Shown: positions 11,036 through 23,670 of the stretch, piece by piece | How positions within the stretch are numbered: position 1 is the stretch's first letter | Layout: each line of letters begins with the position of its first letter | Source: Nymphaea colorata | Lineage: Eukaryota; Streptophyta; Magnoliopsida; Nymphaeales; Nymphaeaceae | Assembly: GCF_008831285.2 (NCBI RefSeq) | Contig: NC_045143.1 | Coordinates: 14,595,151-14,659,150, forward strand | Length of the DNA: 64,000 nucleotides | Direction: 5' to 3' | The notes under the pieces: generated by a model | Databases searched by the model: none | What the model saw: the letters and a program-made list of their open reading frames with translations, nothing else | What the model was told of the DNA's origin: nothing | Translations under genes and position numbers: made by a program

Positions 11036-12719
11036 ACTTTTTCACCTTCGATCTACTATTGTAATGTATAAAGCATAGCTGGACCTACTCTCATGCTATT
11101 TAGACATCATTTACCCTCTTTTAATATAGAATTCCAAGACTGCCTTTGATAGGTCATTGCTTCTTTAGGTTAGAGGTAGGAAGTTTTGTTTAGTTTAGGC
11201 TTTTTTTAATGGTACTTTAATTTTCTTTGGTGTAATCCTACTTCTTCTAAGTTTAGTTTAGAACTTTTATTATTGTTTTCATTGATCAATTGGATTTTAG
11301 TTGCAGGTTTTCTTTGTAGTTATGTTGCAGGTATCTTGGAAAGTTTATTGGTGACTTGAGAGATTATCGATGCATGATGAAATGGTAAGTGACTTGCAAA
11401 GCTTATTAGTGCATGAGAGACCTCAAGCATAGTTTAAAATTCATGTTTTGTTTATCTTTTTTATTTGAATTATAGCTTCTTTGAATGATGAGAACTTCTT
11501 TTGAAATGGAGGTATAAATAAACTAACTATTCTTTTAAATTGTGTATGTGAGCCCTAATCACGTTCCCCTGAGTTAGATCTGCTCTTGCCACTAGTGGAA
11601 TTTTTGTTATTTGTTTTTCAGTTTGCACGATGATTTTTTATTTAAAATACATTTAAAAAAATCTCTTGACAAAGTAACACCATATTCACCACATTCATCC
11701 TAAAAGTGCCAATTAAACCAATTAATTTGTTTCAATCTAATCATAATTCATATTCATGTTGGTGTATCATATTTAGTGTTTTCTATATTCAATAGTTTGT
11801 AGTGTGCTGGCCATAACTTTAAAACTAGAGATCGAATTCCTTATTCATTTCTTGGATATGGAACAATCTCAAGCTTTATAGAAATATGCGCTTTGTACCT
11901 ATATACACCTATTTGAGCCCCCAAATTTCGTTAGCAACATAGGACAAAGCTCATAATCATATGCAATTCCTGGGTTATTATTCAAGTCCAACCACTTTTA
12001 ATGATAACACTATATCTTGAATTCTGATGTATCAAGAATCACTCTAATGAATATAATGTAAATTGAATATACACCAATCCTTGGTGTTTTGGGACATTTT
12101 AGATATTTTTAACATAGTAAATCCATTAGCCCTGAGAAGCATAGCACAGCTGGTCGGACATGCAAGCTGGTGAAAGTCAGGTCATCAATGTGATTCCTGT
12201 GGGCCCTGTTCATCTGGATTGCAATGTGTGACACTCTAGTTGAACTACTTCCCACCCAGGTCATGAAGCAGCCTGTGACCTTGAGAGCAGGGGAAGGGCG
12301 AGGAACTTCAGCCTTTTTTGTGTATCTTCTACATAACAAATTCATTAGAGGGTCCATTTCTAGCTAAAATCTAGGAGACGTTTTGAGGCTTAGTTTCCCT
12401 TTTCAACCCTAGACTAACTTCTTAATGACAGTTAACCTAAATTTGATTGAAATTATGTAACTTAAATTAGATGAAATGTGACATGGAATGTGATGATATA
12501 TACCAAAATAAGGAAAATTAAGGGATGATAGAGGAAAGTCTAGAAAAAACCTAGTTAACATTCCTAACTTGGAAAACCCTAATTTCATTATTATTTTGTC
12601 ACATATGCCCCTAAAATTTTGTGATAATGACTCAATTATCCTTAACCGTCTAAAGCTTCTCCCATACCAATGAAATTGAAGAAGAATAGCCACCACGTAG
12701 TTCTGAACAATGAGTAAAG
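11033..12719. other. No gene recognised
   Basis: Mostly AT-rich. A less AT-rich patch at about 12120-12360 has ACATAGTAAATCCATTAG on its left and the similar ACATAACAAATTCATTAG on its right, in the same direction. It may be a small insertion, but no ends could be fixed. The 82-codon minus frame in it is unrecognised. Confidence 0.5.
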
Positions 12720-13115
12720 TAGCTTGAACTTGACTCGCTAAAGCTTGGGTCCAGCTTGAGTTTGAGTTGGCTATTTTGTTTGCTAAATGAGTCGAGCTCG
12801 AGTTGATGACTTGTTCATGTAGTTGAGGTGAGTTTGAGTTTGTGGAACTTGGCTGATTTAAGCTTGACTCATCGTGAGTATGATCCAGTTTTGTCAAGTA
12901 AATGAGCTTTAGCCAGTTAACACACTATTGATTTTTTTAAATGAAATTCAAACAAGCTCGACAAGCCAAGCTAAAGTCAACATAAAAAAAACAAGTTTAT
13001 CGAGTCAAGCTGGAGTTCGATGTTTAACAATCGAGTCGAGCTTGAGTTCGATGTTTAATAATCAAGTCAAGCTCGAGCCTATTATATGGAGCTCAACTTA
13101 TGTTTGACCCAAGCT
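12720..13115. repeat. GAGCTCGAGTT-type dispersed repeat cluster
   Basis: Repeated words GAGTCGAGCTCGAG, CAAGCTCGACAAGCC, GTTCGATGTTTAACAATCGAG and GTTCGATGTTTAATAATCAAG recur, the last pair as a ~35-bp tandem duplication near 13016-13070. This looks like a degenerate non-autonomous plant repeat. Ends not determined. Confidence 0.55.
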
Positions 13116-15249
13116 TAAGGTTTCATGAGTCGGTCAGGGGCCCAGCTCGAACTATGCAACTAGATACATTTGAAATCAAACAAAACATGAGTTTTATGCA
13201 TGAACATAATGCATAGATGAGACTCACAACCCTACTAACTCCAAAATGCAGACTTGTGAAACAAGAACCTAATAATAAACTCAACAAAAACAAACATAAA
13301 AGCAGTACAATCATGAAAACTCTAAAGCTAGCCCTGCTCGACAAACTTGGAGTCGTTAGCCAAAGACAAAAAACCAAATTTTGCAAAATCCTGAAATGCA
13401 TGAATTGAGACAACTCAAAACCTACATTCTAAACCAAACTCCATCCTGATTTCATGCTGGAAATAAAACTAGAGAATAAAAAAGAAAGTACGTAAGTAAC
13501 GTTGGAACCTAGATCAATTCATAAACTGCAACAAGATTATTAATTAGTTGTTTCCTATATCTAGCAAATTAGGTTCCATGCTCTAAAATCAGATGTGGAC
13601 ACCTCAAAACCAAAACATGGATGTATGTAAAAACATAATTAATTTAAAGCCCAAATTACATAATATACAAGGTCTCCGCTAGCTTGAACACCTAGGGTGT
13701 TTGCATGACATGAGGGGTTGGGAATAAGTGAGAACTCATGGAGACATTAATTGCTTATAAACCTTGACCACCCGGGCATTCCAGCAAAAGAAAACACATT
13801 TTGATACATACAAGTGAGTTAAAATAATTCATACAATGAAACCAAAATAAAAATAAAAACATGTTGGAAATAAAAAATAATTACTAAACTCACATATACA
13901 TGCCTATTTCTAGCTCCTAAACTAAAGAGGAGGTGAGAAGAAAAATACTATAAACTAGTACTCGATCAATTCGCCTTAATTGTTTGAACTGCTGCACTAC
14001 ACGACATTCTTTATCAAAAACAAGAACATGTTGGACCTTGGGGCTATGTATGGAAAGCCCTATTGAAGAAAGAAGGCACACACAACTGGCTCTATGCCTA
14101 TGGCGAACACCAATTACCCTCATGGAGCACCAACAATCACTTTACTTAGAAAAAACTGCAAAGCTCCGTACTGCCTTGCAAAACCCATCAAACAAGGTGA
14201 AAAATTAATATAAGAAAAATAGAGGGGAAAATAGAGCATGTGGAAGCCGAAAATGATTAGATACACAAACATGGATTGAAATTAGCTGCAAACACAACAT
14301 AGAGGTGTGGAAGAAGAGGAGAACACAAAGATATCAACAATCCTCCAATTATGGATGGCTGTGATTGCTGTCAGCTCATAGTATTTATGCATGAGAACCT
14401 GATGAAATTCCCCAAAAGGTGGTTATAATTGATGAATTTTGCAAATCAATTTATTTCCTATATCTATAGAAATAGGGTTGGTGCCAATTTATGGTGATAT
14501 TTCTGTCGTATTAGTACTACTTTGGATGAATGCTTCGTACATGGCTTGGTGACTTGATCTGGTCCATGATCCATGAGATTCAACCTGGAGCAATTTTTCA
14601 TCTAGATTTGCTTGTAATACATATCCAAATCACAAAAGCACTTGCAATTCACTCGATTTAACTCGATGCTAGAACAATTTGCATCACTATCTTGATGCAT
14701 AAAAGAAACCAAACATGGGATTTGAACTCTAAAATTATGGATGATTGCCTGTATTTAAGGTTTAAGGCATGATGTAATTCATGCATTATTAACTACATTT
14801 GCAATTTGTTTAAACCCTACTAGTAGTATTCCATTGACTGTTTGACTTACCCAAGTACAGCCAAATATTGCTTTCTTAAAGTAATTTCAACGTTCACGAT
14901 TTATTATCACTTATCATATGCATTATCTGAGCATCAGAAACCTTATCTTTAGGAACACAAAATCATAACTGGCAAACCTCACATCCAACTTGGGAATCGC
15001 CTGAGTTAGATCAGGATCATTCACTTACCGGGTCACGGGTTAGGACCCAAGTGATCCACACCAAGACTCAGCCAAGTAAGTGGTTGACTTAATTGACTCA
15101 AACTCAGCTGACTTGGAAAAGTTAGGCACAATATGAGTTTTGGTGATATAACACTAAATTAATGATAAAAATTGATTTGGATCCAATTCTTTTTTTTTCT
15201 TGAATCGGTATGAAAAGACCAAAAAAAGGGAGGAGGCTGAATTGGTTGG
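13116..15249. other. No gene recognised
   Basis: Open frames at 13123-13413 (minus) and 13984-14208 (plus) lack any family signature. No tRNA or complete element was seen. Confidence 0.5.
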
Positions 15250-15259
15250 TTCTCTCTCC

Positions 15260-15327
<68 letters not shown>
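15250..15327. repeat. Compound (TC)n(TA)n microsatellite
   Basis: CT-rich run of ~25 bp followed by ~50 bp of TA. Confidence 0.95.
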
Positions 15328-15329
<2 letters not shown>

Positions 15330-15417
15330 CTTTATGATGGAGGTTGGACCATTTGTTGTTAATTTTTGCCTTTCTGGCAAACCTCAAGCCTAAAACCCCA
15401 AGCCAGCCTCATCCTTG

Positions 15418-15461
15418 ATTTCTCTTTCTCTCTTTCCCTCTCTCTATCTCTCTCTCTCTTT
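15418..15461 (+). repeat. CT-rich microsatellite
   Basis: TCTCTTTCTCTC-type imperfect pyrimidine run. Confidence 0.85.
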
Positions 15462-16364
15462 GATGCCCCGAAGGTGGTCGGTCGTGCCATCAGTGACCTC
15501 CCAACACTGGAGAGAACATATCTTCTTCTTTTTTTACATTTTAATGATTTCACCATGTTTTTAAGCATTGAGTAGTTAATTAGATCATTTGGAAAAAGTT
15601 AGAAGGAAAAAGTGAGTTACAGTCTGGTAGCTCGCTTACATATCGATAATCTAATTCTTAGTACTTGACCCCGCCAAGTCACCAAGTCAATCCACTGATC
15701 CGATGACCTAATTGTCTGCCGATCTAAGTCCAATTCCTGAGTTTGCCAACTATGCACAAAATAAAACAAAATTGGGCAAACACTATTCCGCTCTTTTATT
15801 CTCTTGATTATTCAATGTTTTGAGTTCAACGTGTGATCACCTCATATGCAATAGTAAGACTTTGCCAGATCCACAATTTGTTGTACTCAATGCATAAATT
15901 ACTCATTTACAAATTGTAAGACTATGATTTACTATCTAGTTTTTGGCCATTATATTTTGGTCATTGCAACTTTCCATATTTATAAGCACCCTTCTTTTTA
16001 GTAACTGAATCCAATAAAATCATATGATAAATATTACAAGCATGTTGTGTGACAAGTTGAAATGGCATTTCAAAGGCAATTACTTCGGAAATGCCATTTT
16101 CAAGAAAAGCCCAGTTGAAAAAGGCTTTGCATAATGTGTGTCCACACAGGTTTTTCACTCAAGACAATGTTTCTTTTTAGAGGGCTTTGTTGAGGATAAG
16201 ATATGTTATGAGCATAGTGTAATCACTCCAAATTTTTTCAAAAAGAATGTCTTCTTTTATTAAAAACACAAAACCCAATTTTTTTGATCTAAATTGGTCC
16301 AAAACCACAATCCAAATCCAAATTAGATCAAAAAACCTAAGTTCAAATCCAAATCAAGCATTTG
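15462..16364. other. No gene recognised
   Basis: AT-rich sequence between a CT run and the minisatellite; nothing recognisable. Confidence 0.55.
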
Positions 16365-16715
16365 AGACCCATTTGCTCTTTCTTTTGACAAAAAGGCCTC
16401 CTTTTAGAGGGTGATTTTGGTTTTTTTTTTTTTGTGGACAAGACTCATTTACCCTTTTTTTGACAAAAAGGCCTTCTTTTAGAGGGTGATTTTGTCTTTT
16501 TGATGGATAAGACTCATTTGCCCTTCTTTTTTTACAAAGAACCTCCTTTAGAGGGCAATTTTGCTTTTTTTGGTAAACATGACTCATTTGCCCCTCCTTT
16601 TTGACAAAGAACCTTCTTTTAGAGGGCGATTTTGTTTTTTTTTTTTTTAAACAAGACACATTTGTCATTCTTTTTGACAAAAAAGCCTCTTTTTACATGG
16701 TGATTTTAGTCTTTT
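16365..16715 (-). repeat. ~72-bp minisatellite, about 4.5 copies
   Basis: The word GACAAA(A/G)A recurs at 16387, 16462, 16532 (variant TACAAAGA), 16603 and 16676, so spacing is 70-75 bp. Each unit also carries TTTTAGAGGG(C/T)GATTTTG, a T-run of variable length and GACTCATTTG(C/T)CC. T-run length is the main difference among copies. The minus-strand 108-codon frame with repeated SPxKxxLFVKK is a by-product. Confidence 0.88.
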
Positions 16716-16755
16716 ACAAAAAAATTCAAATTTTGGGTTTTGGCTCCAAAATCTC

Positions 16756-16763
16756 TATAAATA
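16756..16763 (+). promoter_or_regulatory. Candidate TATA box (TATAAATA) with CT-rich leader
   Basis: CTCTATAAATACCCCTC lies directly after the minisatellite and is followed by AAACCCTAG and a ~250-bp CT-rich stretch without a convincing coding start. This resembles either a plant promoter and 5' leader or the U3-R part of a gypsy LTR. No protein-coding exon was recognised downstream, which favours the LTR reading. No transcription evidence is available here. Confidence 0.4.
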
Positions 16764-17039
16764 CCCCTCATTTCCACCTCTCTTGGGCAAGAGTGGTCAT
16801 TGGAAGAAACCCTAGAGTATTCTCACTTGAAGACTTAGGGTTTCTCTTGAACTCTTTCTCTCCCTCTTCCTCTTTTCATTTCTCTTCTTCTCCAACTTGG
16901 AGCAAGTTACAACCCTCTTAGAGGCATCATCTTGGAGCTTCACTCAAGAGAATCTTCAAGCTAAGGTGTTCATTTTCTCGAAGTTTTTCTCATTTAGAGG
17001 TATGTAATCCAAACCTCACTCCATTCTTTATTTTATTTC

Positions 17040-17395
17040 CTCTCTTCTTCATCTCCCCATGGCCATATGAGATAGCTCTCACTCTCTATTTTAGAATCAA
17101 GAGGCTATACTCGAGAGCACTGGAAGAATGAAAATATGAGATAATCTTTCATTCTATAATTAAATCATGTTATTCATTTTCTCAAATATAATCTTGTTGT
17201 TGTTGCTCTTTCCTTTCTCGAATATAGACTTCTTTTGCTTTACTCATTTTCTTCTCATCTTCTTCTCCCCATGGCCAAAGGAGATAACACTTAATCTCTT
17301 TTCTTAGAGAAAAGAGGCTATACTCAAGAGCACCGAGAGCATGGAAAGATGAGATGATCTTTCATTTCATAGTTACTTCATGCCCTCCCTCCTAG
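17040..17395 (+). repeat. Direct duplication of a ~120-150-bp CT-rich leader segment
   Basis: Two copies offset by 212 bp. CCCCATGGCC occurs at 17055 and 17267, each followed by GAGATA, AAGAGGCTATACTC(G/A)AGAGCAC, ATGAGAT(A/G)ATCTTTCATT and a TAxTTA word. The copies are diverged by substitutions and small indels. Confidence 0.85.
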
Positions 17396-18879
17396 TTGAA
17401 TCTTTCTCTTTCCATCTCTCTCTCTCTCTTTTCTTCCTTGAATATTGTCTATATATTATCAATGCATAGTTGCTTGGTTTTTCATTTATATGTGAATGTA
17501 TGGTGGGAACAAGAGTGTGGTTGGAGGATTCTTTATCTTCATATTGATTTTTGAGGTTGGGACTTGTCCAACCCGGGGAAACCATCACGAAAATATACAT
17601 GTTAAAATGTATTTGCATGTCATTTTACGCTAGTTTGTTTTCTAATCACCCCATTAGGAACCCTAAAGAGTGCCTTGATGTGTTGCTAGATTTTCTTCTA
17701 TACTCAATGGTGGAAGAAACATATTTCATTGTAACCAAACCATAAATATTCTATGTTTTTATATAAATCATATTTTCTAAAACATTTAAAAAAAAAAATC
17801 TCTCTAATGCGGCCTTGGAGCCTTAGCTTAGGCTCTTGCAAAAGTCCAAGCTCCCTTCCAGCCTATATCAAAATTTGAAGTCGGCTATTTTCAAATCATT
17901 CTTTGATTTTCATATTCATGAAAACGTATGTGTATATACATGTTATATATGTATGCATGCACATGAATATCTTTCTTTGTTGTTTCTCTTTCTATGATTT
18001 AACGTACTTTTATAAACTCTCGTATACGTATATATATATATATATATGTATGTATGTGTATTTCATTTTAAAATCTCTCTTTCTCTTTCTAAAATGATCT
18101 TCTCTTCTCTACTTGATATAAACATCATTTTCATAAGCTTTCATATATGTATACAAATATTTATCTTTCCTTTTCAAAACATGTGATTTTATGATTTTCA
18201 AGATCTTTTTCTTTGTCTATATCCCTCTTTGGATGTAGTCCTTCATCTTTTTCATTATTCCAATATCTTACCATTTAAGATTTTAATTTTTCATTTACCG
18301 ACTTCATTAAGACTACAACTCAAGTAATGACCCAATATTGCATTCATGCTTGATGGTATACAATCTCAATCTATTTTCAAAAACTTTTTTTTTTATATAT
18401 GATAACTATAAAAACAAAAATCTTAGATGTATGTTATGGTAGGAATGCCTTAGATGAATGTTGTGGTAGGAATGAGTCATTTTTCTTCCATTAATCTTAA
18501 GATTGATGCATCCATGCATTCACTTCCACTCAATATCACAAATGAGCACAAACACATCTCTAAAAGAATTTAAGCAAGATGAGATGGAGCTCTAACTAGG
18601 TGGTAAATGAATTAGAGCAAAATCTCAATCCTACTTAAAGTCTTAGAGAACACTAAAATGACTTCAAAGTATTCCCCAAGCTTTTCAAATGATATTTAAC
18701 AGATTTTTCAACTCTAGTTTTCATCAAAATGTTTTACATTCTCAAGCAATTGTTCAAGAACCTTTTCAAAAGTTTGAAACATCAAACTTCCAATATTCTT
18801 CTACACCGCATATAGAAAAGATGTTTAAGCCAAAATGAAATGCATCAATAATAAACATAGCCTTTGGATTGATTACCCT
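17396..18879. other. No gene recognised
   Basis: AT-rich. It includes short TA/TG runs near 17930-18060 and 18030-18050. Possibly the interior of a decayed LTR element, but no retroviral-type protein signature was found. Confidence 0.5.
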
Positions 18880-18932
18880 CGGTAAAGGTGTCGGGACCGG
18901 TTGATCCTCGTACCGATGGGCGAGTCCCTTTC
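18880..18932 (+). other. Short GC-richer island
   Basis: GGTGTCGGGACCGG and GATCCTCGTACCGATGGGCG stand out from AT-rich surroundings. Such words occur in LTRs of plant retrotransposons. No further structure could be established. Confidence 0.35.
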
Positions 18933-21003
18933 TCTTTTATTTTTAAATAAAAATCTCATTTTTTTGGAGCACTCTAAAAAACCAAAAATTTTGGGGATGC
19001 AAACACATATACATTTGCAAGAAGGTAAGATTGATGACAGCTAAAGCCATCCCAGGAGAAAAAATTGCACTAGAACAGTACCTGGTCGAGACTATTCTTC
19101 CTATGTGCTTGCAAATTTTATGATCAAAATTTGTAATTTGGTTGATTTTTGTTGAATGTACGTGTCTACTTTTAGTTTTAGACAATAGTAGTAGATTTGA
19201 CGTAGGCTTGATGGATTTTAGAGGCTAAAAAAATTTATCTTTTGGTAGTCCTTGAGAAAAGGCAATTGGCATTAAGGCATCAAACATTCTCCATCATACC
19301 AAAGATTGCCATTCATTAAATGATTTCAATGATTGAATATGGCATTGAGCATCTAAAACTTGAATTTTCCTTCCTCAAGTATGTGAAGAGGAACTAAGCA
19401 ATCAAAACACAATAAAATATGTGCAACAGTTGGCTTAGAGTCTATAGAATTCACTGAATGTTGCCATCTTTGCTTTTGGCAAGTTTTTGCATTGAATTGT
19501 AAGTGCTTATGTTTCCCTTAGGAAATGGTATGTCTGTGTTTTGTCTCACTAGTATTTGTCATCTGTTCAGTTGCTATTTTCAGAATCTTGGAGACCAAAG
19601 TAGTTCCCTAGCAAGGAGTTTTAAGCAGTGAAAACCCTCTCATTTTCCTACCATTCTTGATTGGAAGCATTGGAAAGCATTAGGCAGCTATAAGGATTAT
19701 TGTTGGCCATTGACCTGGTTCATTTGTCTTTTCAACTTTATTTTCAATTTAGTTAAAATTTTGTTGCATACTTTAAGGGGCCTGTTTCTTATTCCATTAG
19801 TCTAGTGTTCTAAAAAGTCACATAAGTGTGTTTATTTCAACACATGCGTGGATATCGTTAGCATATTTGGTTAGTTGATCTTGCATGAAGTTTAATTAGA
19901 TAACAAGTAGACACCAGAAGGACTTCTCTTGCTTGTTGAACTTGTTCACTTTTTTGTTATATTTGCTAATGCCTTGATTTACTCTGGAGATGTTAGTTAT
20001 AGGGTTTAATTCACTTAGGAAATAAGAATATTGTGATATGCTCATGTTGTTGTTACACATTCTTAATTGTTTCTTGTTTTGGTGATTTACAGTATCCATC
20101 TTTGGGCATTTGATAATGGAGTGCTCGTAAATAGAATATTTGTTGTGTGTAACTTTTTTCTTATCATATCATTCTATAAATCAATTGTTTCTTTTTTCAA
20201 AAAATGAGATTTTCATTTCATTGGACAACTAGGTAATAATTTTCTTATGTCATGAAGAAATTGGTTAATTTTTTAAGTTGTGATAGATAAATGTCATATA
20301 ACATGCAACTTTGAAGCCATGGTGTCTTATCCACTTTTTATGCTCTTCTAAAATGAGTGTACTACTTATTGAAAGTCTTTTAGCCATTAATGAGTGAGAA
20401 ATCTTATAACATATCTTAATGCAAGTGACCAGTTCTTAGAAATAAGATGTTGATTTATGAAATAAAAGAAAACTATAAATGTTGCCATGGGTTTATTTGA
20501 GAGTGTTGCTTGTTTTTCTTCATATTTTGGCAGAGATCATGCACCTGAAATCCTTCTTTTTAGGCCATTGATTGGAAAAACCTGCTCAACTTGATTTGTT
20601 TACCTCCTTTAGGTCATTTTTTTGAACTTTATGTCTTAAACTCTCTCAATATATTGCATGGACAATCCTTTCAGTAGCCTAACCCATATCCTCCTCCTTT
20701 ATTACCACTGCTGCTTTCATTTCTCGCCTGCGTGTTTCTGTGTGCATTTCTTCTCCCCATTGCTTTCTTCTTAGAGGAAATTCCAAGGATTTCACTATCG
20801 GAGAAGCGGATGTCCTCTCGATTCGCTAGGGACGAGATGACCTTCAGCTCCATGGGAAAGATCTCAGCCTCAATGACTTGTTAAGGTTCTATGAGGGGCT
20901 ATGTTGTGCTAAGACCCCAGATTTCCTTTTATTCATCACTGGAAGACAGAAAGACTCATTGATCAGCCATGGCTCTCATTAGCTTCTATTGGAGCTATAT
21001 GCT
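18933..21003. other. No gene established
   Basis: AT-rich. A 60-codon minus-strand frame (20853-20671) begins MELKVISSLANREDIRFSD and lies in a locally GC-richer patch, with a CT/GA tract ~150 bp upstream in its own orientation. It could be a small gene or first exon, but no family was recognised and no downstream exon found. Confidence 0.3.
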
Positions 21004-21026
21004 TTCTCTCTCTCTCTCTCTCTTTC

Positions 21027-21057
<31 letters not shown>

Positions 21058-21058
21058 A
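21004..21058 (+). repeat. (CT)n microsatellite
   Basis: Imperfect CT run with TTT and ATC interruptions, ~55 bp. Confidence 0.92.
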
Positions 21059-22105
21059 AGTTTCATAACATTCCCATCAATGATTGTTCTATAATCTAGG
21101 GTTTCTTGCCATGCCTCAATAGTTTTTAGGTTTTCATCTCTTCTCCAAGTTTTGTGAGATCTCATCCACGATTATTTTAAGGTATCAGAATTCTTATTGT
21201 TCATCAATTGTTTTAAAGTTTCACATTTCATTTTTTTTTATTTTTACTTGTTTAAAATGCTTAATATTTGGCAAAAAATTTGGTGAGTTTGCCTGATTGA
21301 CTATCATCCTATGCAAGAGGCAATGAATAAGCATCAGTTTTCGTAAGCAAAAAGTCCATGCCTTGAGAAAAGGCTATGTTCTCTCTTAAGTTCTTGGATT
21401 TTAGCCTTTAGGAAACGTTTGGCAGCTGGAGTACTCTGTGAGTGTTCCATGAACTTGCCCCCATTTTTGGACATATTAATGGAAAACTTGCAAAATGATC
21501 AAGCTGCTGCTGCCTCAATTTCTTCAATTGGTTTAAAATTTTTGGCACATACTATAGGCTACAAAGGATGATTACCAAGCAAAGCCTACAACTTGAGCGT
21601 CAAGTTTGATAATTTGTTCTTTCTTTGGCTTCTATTGGTCTGTGAGATTTTTTTAATGCTCAGTCACCTTCTGCAAGTCATCAATGTCTTTTTGCAGCAA
21701 GAGGATAATTAATTGCATTTCTTTATATGATTCAAGAAGCTCCTACTACTGGATATGTGGAGGATCATTTTCACTATCCTCTATCTTATAGTTTTGGAAT
21801 TATTTCTTCAACATCTTTGTTATGCATTGAAATCCTCTCCACTCTAGTACCTATTTTCAATTGTCTCCTCAAGCTTCTATACAATAGAAAGAAGGTTAAT
21901 ACCTGATTCTTGAATTTTATATAGTTATAAAGCTAGTTTGAGAAATAGATTTTTGTTTGTCAAGCATTTCATCAAACAGGTTATGTGGCAAAAGACCCAA
22001 CACATACTTGGTGCTAGCCGATGGGCGATGTCCAGCTGCAGGTCATCACTCAGTCTCCATCTAAATGTCTTAAATAATCTACCAATGCACGGGCAAAGGA
22101 TTAGG
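21059..22105. other. No gene recognised
   Basis: No coding signature found. Overlapping short open frames on both strands near 21925-22129 have no recognisable domain. Confidence 0.5.
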
Positions 22106-22250
22106 AAGCAAAATGGATCAAGCAATTGAGAGCCGAGACATTATTAGAGAGAAATAGAGAGAGGGATGGATCAAACAATTGAGAGCAGAGTCATTATTAG
22201 AGAGAAATTGAGAGAGGGATGGATCAAGCAGTTGAGATCAGACACATTGA
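22106..22250 (+). repeat. ~57-bp tandem repeat, about 2.5 copies
   Basis: GGATCAA(G/A)CAATTGAGAGC, then a GACATTATTAGAGAGAAAT-like word, then GAGAGAGGGAT, occurs twice, followed by a partial third copy beginning GGATCAAGCAGTTGAGATC. Confidence 0.85.
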
Positions 22251-22291
22251 GGTATGCACTGCTAGAGAGTAGGATTGGGGAGCTTTTAACA

Positions 22292-22336
22292 TGTGTGTGT
22301 GTGTGTGTGTATTCAAATGCACACACACACACACAC
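22292..22336. repeat. Facing (GT)n and (AC)n runs, potential hairpin
   Basis: A ~19-bp TG run is followed by an 8-bp spacer (ATTCAAAT) and then by GC plus a ~16-bp AC run. The two runs are inverted complements of each other. Confidence 0.9.
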
Positions 22337-22400
22337 TATATCCAAACAATATTAACACAAAATTAGTCATAATGAAGTAATTTAGTTTTCCTTATATTAA

Positions 22401-22503
22401 AGATTAAAATATTTATGTGATGGTTTTTTTTTTTTGTTATCGTGAGAAGGTTAGAGATTAAAATATTTATGTGATGGTTTTTTTTTTGTTATCGTGAGAA
22501 GGT
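22401..22503 (+). repeat. 53-bp tandem duplication
   Basis: AGATTAAAATATTTATGTGA starts at 22401 and again at 22454. Each copy continues with a T-run and GTTATCGTGAGAAGGTT. The copies are almost identical, so the duplication is recent. The T-runs differ in length. Confidence 0.92.
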
Positions 22504-22904
22504 TCTTCAAGGAAAACCGAATTCCTATGGTGAAGTTATACATGTTCTTATTTGTAATTAAGCGATGAAATTTTCACAAGAATCTTATGAATCATTATGA
22601 TTAACGATGGAAAAACTTAGAGATGTTTTTAAAGATATCAAAATGTTGAGTATTTTTTCATTATTTTCAATTATTTAAGTGTTTTTTTGTCAATTCAGAG
22701 ACCATATATAATCAATTAAGCTGAGCCATTAGGAGATATCCTTTGTTTCCTTGTGTGATAGTATTAAAGAAGGGTATGATTCAACATTTATATTTGTAGA
22801 ATAGTACAAAAAATGTTAGGAAAAGATAAGTCACCTACCTTACTCAGTAAACCATGGCCATGATTTGAACTGGATATGTTGGAAATTCATCGAACTACTT
22901 AGTA
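22504..22904. other. No gene recognised
   Basis: AT-rich sequence between the duplication and the PPR pseudogene. It could include a lost 5' part of that gene. Confidence 0.5.
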
Positions 22905-23670
22905 ATATCCTTGCATGCTGCTGTTGGGACTTACCAATCATTGGAACCTGATATTTTTACCTACAAATTGATATCTAAGCTCTATAACTCTGGTCATCTC
23001 TAGAAGGCCATGAATGTCTCATATGAGATGGTCTCGCGTAATTGTTATCCTAATGTGGTGACATGTAACAGTTTGATAAGTGCTATGTGTAAGGAGGATA
23101 TGATTGAAGATGGTATTGAATATGCATGTGGTTTGTCAACAAAGGGCTTGTTTCCAGATGTTTGCACATTCAAATCTCTTATTCATGGCCTCTGTAGAGT
23201 TGAGAAGTTAGGGATTGGCATGGACGTGTTTCAAGAAATGTAGAAGAGTGGGTGCCTGACAGATGAATTTACATACAATATGTTGATCAGTGCCCTCTGT
23301 TTGAGAAGGAAACTTGGGAAAGCTCTTGCGTTGTTGAGAGATGGAATTTAAAGGCCGCGTAAGAAGTGTAGTTACATACAATACCTTGATTGATGGGCTA
23401 TGCAAGAACCAAAGGATTGAAGAAGAAGAGGAAGTATTTGATCAAACAGAACTTGAAGGAACACCAAAAAATGTTTTCCTTTACAACAATCTAATTGATG
23501 GTCTGCAAGTATGGAAGAATTGAAGAAGCTGTTGAGCTAATGGATCACATGATAATGGCAGGATTGAAACCAGGCAAGTTCGCATATAATTCATTACTCT
23601 CATTCTTTTGCAAAGCATGACGTATAGAAAAGCAACTAACATTGTTCAAAGATTACTTCAAATGATTGTG
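22905..23670 (+). pseudogene. Pentatricopeptide-repeat (PPR) protein pseudogene
   Basis: P-class PPR motifs run in order: EPDIFTYKLISKLYNSGHL, YPNVVTCNSLISAMCKEDM, FPDVCTFKSLIHGLCRVEKL, LTDEFTYNMLISALCLRRKL, RSVVTYNTLIDGLCKNQRI, KNVFLYNNLIDGL then (next frame) CKYGRIEEAVELMDHM, and KPGKFAYNSLLSFFCKA. Intact family members bind organellar RNA in plastids or mitochondria. This copy is broken by in-frame stops after SGHL (about 22999), after FQEM (23241-23243) and after FFCKA (about 23620), by a frameshift near 23340, and by another near 23508. No N-terminal targeting part is visible. It is probably a truncated, non-functional copy. Confidence 0.9.

Noticed and set aside
15159-15380. Minus-strand frame with poly-(IY) and RERER runs
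   Set aside because: Translation of a TA/CT microsatellite.
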